Shown here in pieces: positions 17,981-27,794 of a stretch of DNA of 64,000 nt. Below the pieces are notes generated by a model. It was not told the DNA's origin. It saw only the letters and a list, made by a program, of their open reading frames with translations, and did no database searches. The stretch spans positions 6,352-70,351 of the forward strand of contig CALAEY010000039.1 in the NCBI GenBank assembly GCA_937891085.1. Direction: 5' to 3'. Each line of letters begins with the position of its first letter. Within the stretch, counting starts at the first letter, position 1. The position numbers and the translations under genes are program-made. The stretch is from an uncultured Prevotellaceae bacterium (GTDB lineage: Bacteria; Bacteroidota; Bacteroidia; Bacteroidales; Bacteroidaceae).

Positions 17981-19498
17981 ATGTTGACTAACGAAGATAA
18001 ACAGTATTTAGCCTCTAAAGGCATTACAGAAGGGCAGATTTTGAGCCAGTTGGAATGTTTTAAGAAAGGATTCCCTTACTTGAAACTCGCTGCTGCAGCT
18101 TCTGTTGACAATGGCATCCTGTCGCCAGATGAAGAAGCACTGAAACTCTATCTGCGCGTGTGGGATACCTATATTCAGAGTGAGCGTAAGGTGGTGAAGT
18201 TCGTGCCAGCCTCTGGTGCTGCCAGCCGTATGTTCAAGAATATGTTCGCATTCTTGGAGGCCGACTATGATGCCCCTCAGACCGATTTCGAGAAAGAGTT
18301 TTTCGACAAGATAGAAAAGTTCGCATTCTACGACGACCTGAATGCCGCTTGTCAGAAGACCACAGGAAAAGACATCCCAGCCTTGCTGGCTGCAGGACAG
18401 TATAAGCCAGTAGTGGCAGCGCTGCTTCAAGAAGCCGGCCTGAACTATGGCCAGTTGCCAAAGGGCCTTCTGAAATTCCATCGCTACGAGAATGGTTCTC
18501 GCACCCCTGTAGAGGAACATCTGGTGGAGGGCGCACTCTATGCTGCCAATCGCTCAGGTTTGGTAAACGTACACTTCACCGTATCCCCAGAGCACAAGGC
18601 TCTGTTCCAGAAGTTGGTAGAAGAAAAGGCCGCGCTCTTCGCTAAGCGCTATGGTGTGCGTTACGATATTTCTTTCTCCGAGCAGAAGAGTTCTACGGAC
18701 ACGGTGGCTGCTGATGAGAACAACGAGCCTTTCCGTGTAGACGGCAAGCTCTTCTTCCGCCCAGGTGGTCATGGGGCCTTGATAGAGAATCTCAACGATC
18801 TGGATGCAGACATCGTCTTCATCAAGAACATCGACAATGTGGTGCCAGATAAGTTCAAGGCAGACACTATCACCTACAAGAAACTCTTGGCAGGTGTGCT
18901 GGTGACTTTGCAGCAGAAGGCCTTTGGCTACCTGCAGTTGCTGGAGAGTGGCAAGTATACCCATGAGCAGGTGATGGAAATCCTGCAGTTCGTGCAGAAG
19001 AAGCTCTACTGCAAGTTGCCTGATACCAAGTTGCTCGAAGATACCGAGTTGGTAGTTTACCTCAAGAAGAAACTCAATCGCCCAATGCGCGTCTGCGGTA
19101 TGGTGAAGAACGTGGGTGAGCCTGGTGGTGGCCCGTTCTTGGCATACAATCCAGATTGCTCTATCTCCTTGCAGATCTTGGAAAGCTCACAGATCGACAT
19201 GAGCGATCCTGAGAAGAAGGCGATGTTCGAGCAGGGTACGCACTTCAACCCAGTGGATCTGGTATGTGCTGTGCGCAACTATAAGGGCGAGAAGTTCGAC
19301 CTCACCAAGTTTGTGGATCCTGCTACGGGCTTCATCTCCAGCAAGTCGAAGAGCGGGCGCAACCTTAAGGCATTGGAGCTCCCTGGCCTTTGGAACGGTG
19401 CCATGAGCGACTGGAGCACTGTCTTTGTGGAGGTGCCACTTACAACTTTCAATCCTGTTAAAACTGTCAACGATTTATTAAGAGAACAACATCAATGA
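17981..19498 (+). CDS. DUF4301 family protein
   Basis: A 505-residue cytoplasmic protein of the DUF4301 family, which is largely confined to Bacteroidetes. Recognisable blocks are [19 protein letters not shown] near residue 75, [32 protein letters not shown] in the middle (nucleotidyltransferase-like in appearance) and [18 protein letters not shown]. The resemblance to sugar-nucleotidyl transferases (GxGSRM and an NIDN segment) is my inference; no activity is established. It overlaps purT by 4 bp and is the first gene of a long co-directional run. Confidence 0.9.
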   Translation: MLTNEDKQYLASKGITEGQILSQLECFKKGFPYLKLAAAASVDNGILSPDEEALKLYLRVWDTYIQSERKVVKFVPASGAASRMFKNMFAFLEADYDAPQTDFEKEFFDKIEKFAFYDDLNAACQKTTGKDIPALLAAGQYKPVVAALLQEAGLNYGQLPKGLLKFHRYENGSRTPVEEHLVEGALYAANRSGLVNVHFTVSPEHKALFQKLVEEKAALFAKRYGVRYDISFSEQKSSTDTVAADENNEPFRVDGKLFFRPGGHGALIENLNDLDADIVFIKNIDNVVPDKFKADTITYKKLLAGVLVTLQQKAFGYLQLLESGKYTHEQVMEILQFVQKKLYCKLPDTKLLEDTELVVYLKKKLNRPMRVCGMVKNVGEPGGGPFLAYNPDCSISLQILESSQIDMSDPEKKAMFEQGTHFNPVDLVCAVRNYKGEKFDLTKFVDPATGFISSKSKSGRNLKALELPGLWNGAMSDWSTVFVEVPLTTFNPVKTVNDLLREQHQ

Positions 19499-20658
19499 AA
19501 AAAATATTATTGCTTGGCTCTGGTGAACTGGGTAAGGAATTTACCATTGCCGCAAAGAGATTGGGACAATACGTGGTGGCCTGCGATGCCTACGAACATG
19601 CGCCTGCCATGCAGGTAGCCGATGAGTTCGAGGTCTTCAAGATGCTCGATGGTGATGCACTCGCAGCAGCCGTGAAGAAACATCAGCCAGACATCATCGT
19701 GCCAGAGATAGAGGCCATTCGTACGGAGCGCCTGTATGACTTTGAGAAACAGGGCATACAGGTAGTGCCAAGCGCACGTGCCGTGAACTATACCATGAAC
19801 CGTCGTTCTATCCGCGACTTGGCGGCTAAGGAGCTGGGCGTGAAGACTGCTAAGTACCGCTATGCTGCTTCGTTGGAAGAACTGCAGGAGCATGCCAAGG
19901 AGATAGGTTTCCCTTGCGTTATCAAACCATTGATGTCCTCTTCTGGTCATGGTCAGAGTGTGGCTCGTACGGAGGCCGATTTGGTGAAATCGTGGGATGA
20001 GGCACAGCGTGGCAGTCGTGGCGATATTGCAGAGGTGATCATTGAGGAGTTCATCAAGTTCGATTTCGAAATCACCCTGCTTACTGTGACGCAGAAGAAT
20101 GGTCAGACGCTGTTCTGCGCTCCTATCGGACACGTGCAGCGTGATGGCGACTATCGTGAGAGCTTCCAGCCTATGCCTATGCGTCCTGAGCATTTGCAGC
20201 AGGCACAAGCCATGGCAGCTAAGGTAACAGGTGCCCTGACGGGCGCTGGTATCTGGGGCGTGGAGTTCTTCGTAAGCAATAAAGATGGAGTTTACTTCAG
20301 CGAGCTGTCTCCCCGTCCACACGATACAGGCATGGTGACCCTGTCTGGCTGCCAGAACCTCAGTGAGTTTGAGCTTCATGCCCGTGCCGTGTTAGGCTAT
20401 CCTATCCCAGCCATCAAGCAGGAGAAGGTGGGAGCCAGTGCCGTGGTGTTGGCCGACTCAGTGACAGACAATCCGCAGTATAGTGGCATAGAGGATGCCC
20501 TACAGGCAGAAGATACCGATGTGCGTATCTTCGGCAAGCCATTCACCCGCTTCCATCGTCGCATGGGTGTAGTGGTGTGCAGCGCTCCCCTTGGTTCCGA
20601 CATAGATGCCCTGCGTGATAAGTGCAAGGCTCAAGCTGCGAAAATTTCAGTCCATTGA
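19495..20658 (+). CDS. purT: Formate-dependent phosphoribosylglycinamide formyltransferase
   Basis: A 387-residue ATP-grasp enzyme that makes formyl-GAR from GAR, formate and ATP, a folate-independent alternative to PurN. The N-terminal part is [20 protein letters not shown]; the substrate loop is [11 protein letters not shown]; the ATP-grasp core includes [17 protein letters not shown]; and [15 protein letters not shown] is the conserved metal and substrate region. ATG overlaps the DUF4301 stop (ATGA). The stop codon lies inside a repeat phrase (cattgaccattgaac), so the final residues ISVH may not be ancestral. Confidence 0.95.
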   Translation: MKKILLLGSGELGKEFTIAAKRLGQYVVACDAYEHAPAMQVADEFEVFKMLDGDALAAAVKKHQPDIIVPEIEAIRTERLYDFEKQGIQVVPSARAVNYTMNRRSIRDLAAKELGVKTAKYRYAASLEELQEHAKEIGFPCVIKPLMSSSGHGQSVARTEADLVKSWDEAQRGSRGDIAEVIIEEFIKFDFEITLLTVTQKNGQTLFCAPIGHVQRDGDYRESFQPMPMRPEHLQQAQAMAAKVTGALTGAGIWGVEFFVSNKDGVYFSELSPRPHDTGMVTLSGCQNLSEFELHARAVLGYPIPAIKQEKVGASAVVLADSVTDNPQYSGIEDALQAEDTDVRIFGKPFTRFHRRMGVVVCSAPLGSDIDALRDKCKAQAAKISVH

Positions 20659-20681
20659 CCATTGAACATTGAGAATTGAAC
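20653..20681 (+). repeat. ~7-bp repeat run, purT-metY
   Basis: attgacc, attgaac, attgaga, attgaac. It supplies the purT stop codon. Confidence 0.7.
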
Positions 20682-21959
20682 ATGAAAAAGAATCTTGAAA
20701 CGCTCTGTGTGCAGACAGGATGGACACCTAAGAAAGGTGAGCCTCGTGTAGTGCCTATCTACCAGAGCACAACATTTAAATATGAAACAAGTGAGCAGAT
20801 GGCTCGTCTCTTCGACTTGAAGGATGATGGCTATTTCTATACCCGTTTGGCCAACCCGACCAATGATGCCGTAGCAGCTAAGATCAATGCGCTGGAAGGC
20901 GGAGTGGGGTGCGTGCTTACGTCATCAGGTCAGGCAGCCAACTTCTATGCTGTGTTCAACATCTGCCAGGCTGGCGACCATTTCATCACCTCTAATACGA
21001 TTTATGGCGGTACGTTCAACCTCTTTGGAGTGACCATGAAGAAGTTGGGCATTGAGTGTACCTTCGTAGATCCCGATTGGAGCGATGAAGAGATAGAGAA
21101 GGCTTTCCGCCCGAATTCCAAGTGCTTCTTTGGAGAGACCATCTCCAATCCTGGCGGCAATGTGTTCGACATCGAGCGCTTTGCTAAGATGGCACATAAG
21201 CATGGGGTGCCTTTGATTGTGGACAATACCTTCGCTACACCTATCAACTGCCGTCCGTTCGAGTGGGGTTGCGACATCGTGACGCACAGCACCACAAAGT
21301 ATATGGATGGACATGCCACTCAGGTGGGTGGTGCCGTAGTGGACAGCGGCAACTTCGATTGGGAAAAATATGCGGAGAAGTTCCCTGGGCTTACTACCCC
21401 AGATGAGAGCTATCATGGCCTCACTTATACGAAGGCGTTTGGTCAGAAAGCCTATATCACCAAGATCGTGTCACAGCTTATGCGCGACCTTGGTTCCATC
21501 CCTTCACCACAGAACTGCTTCCTGCTGAATCTGGGTCTGGAGACGCTGCACCTGCGTGTACCTCGCCATTGCGAGAATGCCCAGAAGGTGGCCGAGTGGC
21601 TGGAGAAGAATCCGAAGGTGGGTTGGGTGAACTATTGCGGACTGCCATCGAATAAGTACTATGAGATGGGAAAGAAGTACCTGCCCAATGGTTCTTGCGG
21701 TGTGATAGCCTTCGGACTGAAGGGCACCCGTGAAGATGCCATCCGCTTCATGGACAACCTTGACTTTATCTGCATCGTCACCCATGTGGCCGATGCCCGT
21801 ACTTGCGTGCTGCATCCTGCCAGTCATACCCATCGCCAGATGAGTGATGAACAACTGCTAGAGGCGGGTGTGGCTCCTGATTTGGTTCGTCTCTCTGTAG
21901 GCATTGAGAACGTAGACGACATCATTGCCGACTTGGAGCAAGCCATGGCGAAGATGTAA
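20682..21959 (+). CDS. metY: O-acetylhomoserine sulfhydrylase / Cys-Met metabolism PLP enzyme
   Basis: A 425-residue fold-type I PLP enzyme of the Cys/Met metabolism family. The PLP lysine is K206 in HSTTKYMDGHATQVGG. YFYTRLANPTNDA and the C-terminal VRLSVGIENVDDII are typical of the MetY (O-acetylhomoserine aminocarboxypropyltransferase) branch. A methionine gamma-lyase or cystathionine gamma-synthase activity cannot be excluded. The ATG at 20682 is preferred over an in-frame TTG within the upstream repeat. It lies between purT and the cobalamin genes; homocysteine made here would be a substrate of B12-dependent MetH. Confidence 0.88.
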   Translation: MKKNLETLCVQTGWTPKKGEPRVVPIYQSTTFKYETSEQMARLFDLKDDGYFYTRLANPTNDAVAAKINALEGGVGCVLTSSGQAANFYAVFNICQAGDHFITSNTIYGGTFNLFGVTMKKLGIECTFVDPDWSDEEIEKAFRPNSKCFFGETISNPGGNVFDIERFAKMAHKHGVPLIVDNTFATPINCRPFEWGCDIVTHSTTKYMDGHATQVGGAVVDSGNFDWEKYAEKFPGLTTPDESYHGLTYTKAFGQKAYITKIVSQLMRDLGSIPSPQNCFLLNLGLETLHLRVPRHCENAQKVAEWLEKNPKVGWVNYCGLPSNKYYEMGKKYLPNGSCGVIAFGLKGTREDAIRFMDNLDFICIVTHVADARTCVLHPASHTHRQMSDEQLLEAGVAPDLVRLSVGIENVDDIIADLEQAMAKM

Positions 21960-21980
21960 CATCCTAATCATACCTAAGAC

Positions 21981-23318
21981 ATGAAAAACATTCCACAATT
22001 CCTGATTGCTGCCCCGACTTCAGGCGCAGGAAAGACCACGGTAAGTCGAGGACTGATGGCACTGCTGGTGAGCATGGGTAAGACCGTGCAACCCTATAAG
22101 TGCGGCCCCGACTACATCGACACGAAGTACCATACGGCTGTGTGTGGGCGTTCGTCGGTAAATCTCGACACCTTCATGGCCAGCGAGGAGCATGTGCGTG
22201 AGCTCTATGCCTGCTATGCCAAGGATGCCGATGCACTGGTGGTGGAAGGAATGATGGGAATGTATGATGGCTATGAGCGCGATAAAGGCAGCAGTGCGGA
22301 GATAGCCCGACTGCTGGATATTCCTGTGGTGCTGGTGGTGGATGCCAAGAGTGCTGCTTATAGCATGGCACCGCTTCTGAAAGGCTTCATGACCTTCAGG
22401 GACGATGTGCAGATAGCTGGCGTTATATTTAATAAGGTGGGATCTCCGCGTCACTTTAGCATGTTGCAGGAGGTGTGTGAAGAGCTGGGACTGACGTGCT
22501 TTGGGTATGTGCCTAAACAGAAGGAGCTGGAGCAGAACTCTCGCTACTTAGGGCTCGACTTCAGTCAGATGGGTGGCGATGACTCCCTCAACCAGTTGGT
22601 CAAGACCCTTAAGCAGCACATCGATGTGAAGCTGCTGCTGAAGCGAGTGATGCGCCCAGTGCCTAAGTGCCCCAGAGGGGGTGCGAAGAAAGCTGGAACG
22701 TGGAACATTCTGGTGGCCAGCAATGAGGAGTCGTTCTCCTTCCTCTACAAAGAGCATCTGGACATCCTCCGTACTTTGGGAAAGGTGAAGTATTTCAATC
22801 CAGAACTCAATAAGGCTTTCCCGAAGAAGGTGGATCTGGTATATCTGCCAGGTGGCTATCCAGAGAAACATGCTGAGCGACTGAGTAGGGCGGAGAAGAC
22901 CTTGAATGCCTTACGCGACTATGTGGAGGCTGGCGGCAGGGTGCTGGCTGAGTGTGGTGGTTTGATTTACCTCTCTCAAGGCTTGGTGTATGATAGCTCT
23001 CCGACATCCTTTAGCGTTTGTCCGTTGGCAGGTATCTTCAACGTCTACATCTCCATGCGTAAGGTTGATCGCAAGCTCTCGTTGGGCTATCGACGCTTCG
23101 AGTATGGCGGACAGGCGTTGCGTGGGCATGAGTTCCACTATACGCAGTACATGCAGCCAGAAGGTGGCGACATGCTCATGCCTCCCTCTGTGGCAAAGGT
23201 CTATGATGCCCGAGGCAACCTCACCAAAACCCCTGTGTTCCGCTATAAGAACGTGATAGCCAGCTATACGCATCTTTATTGGGGAGAGATAGATGTTAAG
23301 CAGTTGTTTGAACATTAA
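21981..23318 (+). CDS. cbiA: Cobyrinate a,c-diamide synthase
   Basis: A 445-residue enzyme that amidates the a and c carboxylates of cobyrinate with glutamine and ATP. The N-terminal dethiobiotin-synthetase-like domain has APTSGAGKTTV (P-loop variant) and CGPDYIDTKYH. The C-terminal class I glutaminase-like domain contains PGGYPEKHA and the nucleophile Cys in AECGGLIYLSQ. It opens a five-gene late cobalamin cluster. The stop codon TAA lies inside the first unit of an ATTAAAC repeat run, which therefore encodes the end of the protein. Confidence 0.95.
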   Translation: MKNIPQFLIAAPTSGAGKTTVSRGLMALLVSMGKTVQPYKCGPDYIDTKYHTAVCGRSSVNLDTFMASEEHVRELYACYAKDADALVVEGMMGMYDGYERDKGSSAEIARLLDIPVVLVVDAKSAAYSMAPLLKGFMTFRDDVQIAGVIFNKVGSPRHFSMLQEVCEELGLTCFGYVPKQKELEQNSRYLGLDFSQMGGDDSLNQLVKTLKQHIDVKLLLKRVMRPVPKCPRGGAKKAGTWNILVASNEESFSFLYKEHLDILRTLGKVKYFNPELNKAFPKKVDLVYLPGGYPEKHAERLSRAEKTLNALRDYVEAGGRVLAECGGLIYLSQGLVYDSSPTSFSVCPLAGIFNVYISMRKVDRKLSLGYRRFEYGGQALRGHEFHYTQYMQPEGGDMLMPPSVAKVYDARGNLTKTPVFRYKNVIASYTHLYWGEIDVKQLFEH

Positions 23319-23345
23319 ACATTAAACATTAAACATTAAACATTG
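23313..23345 (+). repeat. ATTAAAC repeat run between cbiA and pduO-type gene
   Basis: About four 7-bp units attaaac followed by attgaac. The run contains the cbiA stop (TAA), puts TAA in all three frames, and its last unit supplies the TTG start of the next gene. Confidence 0.85.
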
Positions 23346-23882
23346 AACAAAATATATACCAAGACGGGCGATGAGGGGATGACGAGTATCCGAGGGGGTA
23401 TCCGTGTGCCCAAAGACCATCCCCGCATAGAAGCCAATGGCGCCCTTGACGAGCTGAATGCCATGCTTGGCGTGGCACGGGCCTTGATGCCTGCCGATGA
23501 TGACAGGCAGGTCTTTCTCACTGCCATCATTCATGAACTGATGATGGTGATGAGCCATGTGGCTACGCCTGTTGGCAAGCAGAATCCTAAACCGCTGCAT
23601 GTGGTGGAACTTACAGAGTGTATGGAAAAGTTGGTTGATGAGGTGCAAGCCAAAACCACCTCTACTCGTCACTTTATCTTGCCTGGAGGCACACCACTCT
23701 CTGCCCATCTGCAATGGGCGCGTACCGTCTGTCGTCGGGCGGAGCGCAGGCTCTGGACCTTGCATCGTGAAGAACCATTGAATCCGGATATCCTGAAGTT
23801 CGTCAATCGTCTGAGCGATGCGCTCTTTGCTATGGCACGCGATGAGATGGAGCGGGCAGGGGTTCCAGAGGAGGAGGTTTAG
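23343..23882 (+). CDS. pduO: Cob(I)alamin adenosyltransferase, PduO type
   Basis: A 179-residue ATP:corrinoid adenosyltransferase. The N-terminal ATP-binding signature is IYTKTGDEGMTSIRGG, and the C-terminal block is FILPGGTPLSAHLQWARTVCRRAERR. No ATG precedes the signature: an in-frame TAA lies six bases upstream, and the only start that keeps the motif is the TTG at 23343, which is part of an attgaac repeat unit. The symbol is by family. The stop TAG is again inside a repeat phrase (gtttagag). Adenosylation precedes the cobyric acid synthase step encoded next. Confidence 0.9.
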   Translation: MNKIYTKTGDEGMTSIRGGIRVPKDHPRIEANGALDELNAMLGVARALMPADDDRQVFLTAIIHELMMVMSHVATPVGKQNPKPLHVVELTECMEKLVDEVQAKTTSTRHFILPGGTPLSAHLQWARTVCRRAERRLWTLHREEPLNPDILKFVNRLSDALFAMARDEMERAGVPEEEV

Positions 23883-23926
23883 AGTTTAGGGTTAAAAGTT
23901 TAGAGTTTAGAGTTAAGTGTTTAGAG
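23878..23926 (+). repeat. GTTTAGA-type ~7-bp repeat run
   Basis: Repeated gtttaga/gtttagg/gttaaa phrases after the adenosyltransferase gene. They give TAG or TAA stops in several frames, including the gene's own stop. A 7-bp stem (GTCGGTG with CGCCGAC, one wobble) follows at about 23934-23974. Confidence 0.75.
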
Positions 23927-23990
23927 ATTTTTGGTCGGTGGATTTATCTTATGAAGCTCATTAATTCGCCGACTTATACATAATATAATA

Positions 23991-25487
23991 ATGAAGAAAC
24001 TAAACCCAATCATGTTTGCTGGAACGGGCAGCGACGTAGGCAAGAGCGTAATCGCTGCTGCCTTCTGTCGTATCTTCAAGCAGGATGGCTATCATCCTGC
24101 TCCTTTCAAGGCACAGAACATGGCACTGAATAGTTATGCCACGTCTGAGGGGTTGGAGATTGGGCGTGCCAAAGCCGTTCAGGCAGAAGCAGCGGGCATC
24201 CCTTGTCATACGGACATGAACCCCTTGCTGCTGAAACCAAGCTCCGATCATACCAGTCAGGTGGTGCTGAATGGTAAACCCATTGGCAACCGTCATGCCT
24301 ACGACTACTTCCGCAAGGAGGGGCGTGAGGAACTGCGTCAAGCAGTGTGTGAAGCCTATGACCGACTGGCAGCGCGCTATAATCCCATTGTGCTGGAGGG
24401 AGCTGGTAGTATCAGCGAGATCAATCTCCGTGACAGCGATCTGGTGAATATGCCTATGGCGCTTCATGCAGGGGCCGATGTGATTCTGGTGGGCGATATC
24501 AATCGTGGGGGCGTGTTCGGCAGTGTGTATGGCAACATCGAGTTGCTGCGTCCCGAAGAGCGAAAGCACATCAAGGGCATCCTTATCAATAAGTTCCGTG
24601 GTGACATCCGACTCTTTGAGAGTGGCGTGAAGATGCTGGAAGATCTCTGCCATGTGCCTGTGATAGGCGTGGTGCCTTATTTCAAGGACATCTACGTAGA
24701 GGAGGAAGACTCGGTGGATCTGGCGGCTAAGTCGATGCAGGCGGAGCGTGGCAAGGTGAATGTGGCTGTGGTGCTGCTGCGCCATCTGAGCAACTTTACC
24801 GACTTCAACGTACTGGAGCGCGATCCGCGTGTTCACCTCTTTTATACAAATAACACTGACGACCTGAAGAAGGCGGATATCATCATCTTGCCAGGTTCCA
24901 AGAGCACGCTGTCCGACCTCTACGAACTTCGTCGCAACGGTGTGGCACAGGCCGTGATTCGTGCCTATCGGGAGGGATCTACCGTTTTAGGTATCTGCGG
25001 AGGCTATCAACTTATGGGTACTGAGGTGCTGGATCCCGACCATGTGGAAGGGGAGATAGAGCGACTGCCTGGACTTGGCTTGTTGCCCATCAGCACGTCG
25101 ATGACAGGGGAGAAGGTCACCCGTCAGAACAAGTTCCGCTTACTTTCTGAGGAGGAAAACCTGCCATTGATGGACGGCTACGAGATTCACATGGGTAGCA
25201 CCCGTTTCACGGAAGAGGGGGCGCAACCTTTGGCTCGCTTTGAGGACGGGCATACCGACGGATGCTTCGTAGATGCGTCTTGCATGGGTACATACATTCA
25301 TGGCATTCTGGATAATGCCCGTTTCATCGAGTTTCTGCTGTCGCGCTTCAAGGATAAGATCGGAGAGGCGGAGCAGCCATTCGACTATAAGGCTTTTAAG
25401 GAAGAACAATACGACCGACTGGCTGATCATGTGCGCCGTCATGTAGACATGCAGTTGGTATATCAAATACTGAGTAATCATGATTAA
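23991..25487 (+). CDS. cobQ: Cobyric acid synthase
   Basis: A 498-residue amidotransferase that converts adenosylcobyrinate diamide to adenosylcobyric acid by four amidations. The N-terminal synthetase domain has MFAGTGSDVGKSVIAAAFCRI and PFKAQNMALNSY. The C-terminal glutaminase domain has ILPGSKSTLSDL, the Cys of LGICGGYQLMG and GYEIHMGST. The length is normal. It overlaps cobD by 8 bp, so cobQ, cobD and cbiB form a tightly coupled set. Confidence 0.97.
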   Translation: MKKLNPIMFAGTGSDVGKSVIAAAFCRIFKQDGYHPAPFKAQNMALNSYATSEGLEIGRAKAVQAEAAGIPCHTDMNPLLLKPSSDHTSQVVLNGKPIGNRHAYDYFRKEGREELRQAVCEAYDRLAARYNPIVLEGAGSISEINLRDSDLVNMPMALHAGADVILVGDINRGGVFGSVYGNIELLRPEERKHIKGILINKFRGDIRLFESGVKMLEDLCHVPVIGVVPYFKDIYVEEEDSVDLAAKSMQAERGKVNVAVVLLRHLSNFTDFNVLERDPRVHLFYTNNTDDLKKADIIILPGSKSTLSDLYELRRNGVAQAVIRAYREGSTVLGICGGYQLMGTEVLDPDHVEGEIERLPGLGLLPISTSMTGEKVTRQNKFRLLSEEENLPLMDGYEIHMGSTRFTEEGAQPLARFEDGHTDGCFVDASCMGTYIHGILDNARFIEFLLSRFKDKIGEAEQPFDYKAFKEEQYDRLADHVRRHVDMQLVYQILSNHD

Positions 25488-26514
25488 GGGTCACGGAGAC
25501 GATACCTACCAATACGACCGCCCGATGGTGGCCAACTTCAGCAGCAATGTCTACTGCCATGCTGACCTCAGTGCGCTGAAGGCCTACCTGAAGGAGCGCC
25601 TGGACGTGATAGGGAGCTATCCCGAACCAGAGGCGTCGCGTCTGGAGGCCTTGCTTGCAGAGCAGTTGCACATTGCCCCTGATGAGGTGCTGGTGACCAG
25701 CGGAGCCACGCAGGGCATCTACCTTTTGGCGCAGACATTCGCAGGGAGCCGTTCAGCCATCTTGCAGCCAACCTTTAGCGAGTATGCCGATGCCTGCAGG
25801 ATGCACGGCCATCAGGTGAAGTCGCTCTTCCTGCTGCCTGCGGAACGCGAAGACTACCAATTATCTGAGGATGTGCGGATACTCTGGCTTTGCAATCCCA
25901 ATAATCCTACGGGACAGGTGATTCCGTTGGACACCCTGCGCCGTTTGCTCGACCATAACCCACAAGTGCTCTTTGTGATAGATCAGTCGTATGAAGACTT
26001 CACGCTGAAATACCTCCTTACTGAGCGTGAAGCCTTGGAGCGTGGGAATGTGCTGCTGCTCCATAGCCTCACTAAGCGTTTTGCCGTGCCAGGCCTGCGT
26101 CTCGGATACCTTACGGGCGATGCCAAGCTCCTTGCCAGAGTACGTAGTCATCAGATACCATGGGCAGTCAATGCCTTGGCGTTGGAGGCTGGCGAGTGGC
26201 TTCTGAAACGGGGTGGTTGCTGTGTGCCTGTGTCACTGAATGCCTATCTGAAAGAAACGGCCCGTCTGCGTGAGCTTTTGCAGGCATTGGGCGCTTTGGA
26301 GGTGTGGGAGAGCGATACCCACTTCCTGCTGGTGCGTCTTCGCATGGGAAAGGCAGCTGCCTTGAAGGAGTGGCTTATGCAGGAAAAAGGCATCCTGATA
26401 CGCGATGCCTCCAATTTCGAGGGCTTGGATGACAGCTATTTCCGCGTCGCTACACAAGACCCTGAAGAAAACGATTTACTGGTGGAGAGCATTGCAGAAT
26501 GGCTGACTATCTGA
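25480..26514 (+). CDS. cobD: Threonine-phosphate decarboxylase-like PLP aminotransferase
   Basis: A 344-residue class I/II aminotransferase-fold protein. It contains LWLCNPNNPTG, VIDQSYEDFTL and the PLP lysine in LHSLTKRFAVPGLRLGY. CobD decarboxylates L-threonine phosphate to aminopropanol phosphate, the linker joined to cobyric acid by CbiB. Histidinol-phosphate aminotransferase has the same signature; the overlap with cobQ upstream (8 bp) and cbiB downstream (16 bp) decides for CobD. The N-terminus (IKGHGDDTYQYDRPMVANFSSNV) is typical. Confidence 0.92.
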   Translation: MIKGHGDDTYQYDRPMVANFSSNVYCHADLSALKAYLKERLDVIGSYPEPEASRLEALLAEQLHIAPDEVLVTSGATQGIYLLAQTFAGSRSAILQPTFSEYADACRMHGHQVKSLFLLPAEREDYQLSEDVRILWLCNPNNPTGQVIPLDTLRRLLDHNPQVLFVIDQSYEDFTLKYLLTEREALERGNVLLLHSLTKRFAVPGLRLGYLTGDAKLLARVRSHQIPWAVNALALEAGEWLLKRGGCCVPVSLNAYLKETARLRELLQALGALEVWESDTHFLLVRLRMGKAAALKEWLMQEKGILIRDASNFEGLDDSYFRVATQDPEENDLLVESIAEWLTI

Positions 26515-27431
26515 TTCCCATATTGCCGTTGCTGTTGGGGTGGGAGGCCGACCTATTATTCGGCGATCCTGCCACCTTGCCACATCCCATTGTGTGGTTT
26601 GGCAAACTAATCAGCTTTTGTGAACATCATCTTAATCATGGGACTTATCGCAAACTGAAAGGTGCCTTGATGGGCATTGGTTTGGTGCTGCTGGTTTATG
26701 TGGTGACTTACTGTCTGATCAGACTCTGTGGAAGCGTACATATTTCTTTGAAGACCGCCTTGGAGGCCATTCTGATATTCTATTGCTTGGCAGGCACCAC
26801 CCTCATCCGCGAAGTGCGTGAGGTCTTTCGTGCCGTAGATCGCTCTTTGGAGGAGGGGCGTATGCAGGTGGGGCGCATTGTGGGGCGCGATACTTCCGAG
26901 CTATCTGCGCAGGAGATTCGCACGGCTGCCTTGGAGACTTTGGCAGAAAACCTCAGCGATGGTGTCATTGCCCCTCTGTTTTGGTATTCCCTGCTGGGAG
27001 TGCCAGGTATGATGGCCTATAAGATGGTCAATACGCTGGACTCGATGGTGGGTTATCACAGTGAGCGCTACCTGCTGTTTGGCTGCATCCCTGCTCGCAT
27101 CGATGATGTGGCGAACTACATCCCTGCCCGTCTCACGGCCCTTCTAATGATTCTGGTTGCTGGTCGCTTAGATCTGTGGAAGTTTGTGTGGAAGTACGGC
27201 CCTCAGCATGCCAGTCCCAACTCCGGCTATCCTGAGAGCGCCCTCGCTGGCATCCTCGATTGCCGTTTTGGTGGTCCGCATTACTATTTTGGGGAGCTCT
27301 TTGATAAACCATACATAGGCACCAATCCCCGAGAACTTACTACGGCCGATATGGAAGTGGCTGTGAAAGTCAATCGTCTGGCAGAGGTAGCGATGGTGGT
27401 GCTGGTAGTCTTATGTCAATGGTGCTTATGA
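26499..27431 (+). CDS. cbiB: Adenosylcobinamide-phosphate synthase
   Basis: A 310-residue membrane enzyme attaching aminopropanol phosphate to adenosylcobyric acid. It has an N-terminal GWEADLLFGDPATLPHPIVWFG block, LAENLSDGVIAPLFWY, TLDSMVGYHSERY, ARIDDVANYIPARL and SPNSGYPESALAG, all conserved in CbiB/CobD(Pd). About five membrane segments are visible. It ends the cluster; the nucleotide-loop genes (cobU, cobS, cobT) and the corrin-ring genes are not in the window, and no cobalamin riboswitch is seen upstream. Confidence 0.96.
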   Translation: MADYLIPILPLLLGWEADLLFGDPATLPHPIVWFGKLISFCEHHLNHGTYRKLKGALMGIGLVLLVYVVTYCLIRLCGSVHISLKTALEAILIFYCLAGTTLIREVREVFRAVDRSLEEGRMQVGRIVGRDTSELSAQEIRTAALETLAENLSDGVIAPLFWYSLLGVPGMMAYKMVNTLDSMVGYHSERYLLFGCIPARIDDVANYIPARLTALLMILVAGRLDLWKFVWKYGPQHASPNSGYPESALAGILDCRFGGPHYYFGELFDKPYIGTNPRELTTADMEVAVKVNRLAEVAMVVLVVLCQWCL

Positions 27432-27440
27432 TTAAAGCAA

Positions 27441-27785
27441 TCAGAAAGCAGCTGCAATTTTAGGTATCTTTTTTAAGCGTTCAAAGAAAGGCTTGTTTCT
27501 CTTTGCAGAGAGCAGATTATATTTCATCTGGAGAGATAGTAATGGCTCAGGATTAAGATCAAGAGCTTTTCCAATAAGCAAAGCCATTTCAGCACTTAGA
27601 GGACGCTTTGCATTCAGCACCTCATTTAGCTGACTGGCAGGAACACCAATTTCTGCTGCCAACCTTCGCTGACTGATGCCCCGATATTCTATCTCATCCT
27701 TTATTATTTCTCCAGGATGTGTCAGATAGTATGGTTCCAGATTATTTGCTATCATGTGGTCATCAATTCCATCTAAATGTGTCAT
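27441..27785 (-). CDS. higA: HigA-family antitoxin (HTH), orphaned
   Basis: A 114-residue Xre/Cro-type helix-turn-helix protein of the HigA family: NLEPYYLTHPGEIIKDEIEYRGISQRRLAAEIG and VPASQLNEVLNAKRPLSAEMAL are the diagnostic region. Such antitoxins bind a RelE-fold mRNA interferase and repress their own promoter. Here the toxin-like reading frame just upstream survives only as about 40 codons of C-terminus, so the antitoxin appears orphaned. The C-terminal tail (AKRNKPFFERLKKIPKIAAAF) is basic. It is convergent with cbiB, leaving only 9 bp. Confidence 0.88.
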   Translation of the reverse strand: MTHLDGIDDHMIANNLEPYYLTHPGEIIKDEIEYRGISQRRLAAEIGVPASQLNEVLNAKRPLSAEMALLIGKALDLNPEPLLSLQMKYNLLSAKRNKPFFERLKKIPKIAAAF

Positions 27786-27794
27786 AGTTTGATA

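Noticed and set aside
23883..23990. Possible cobalamin riboswitch before cobQ
   Set aside because: No B12-box or kissing-loop pattern could be seen; only a short stem and repeat phrases are present.
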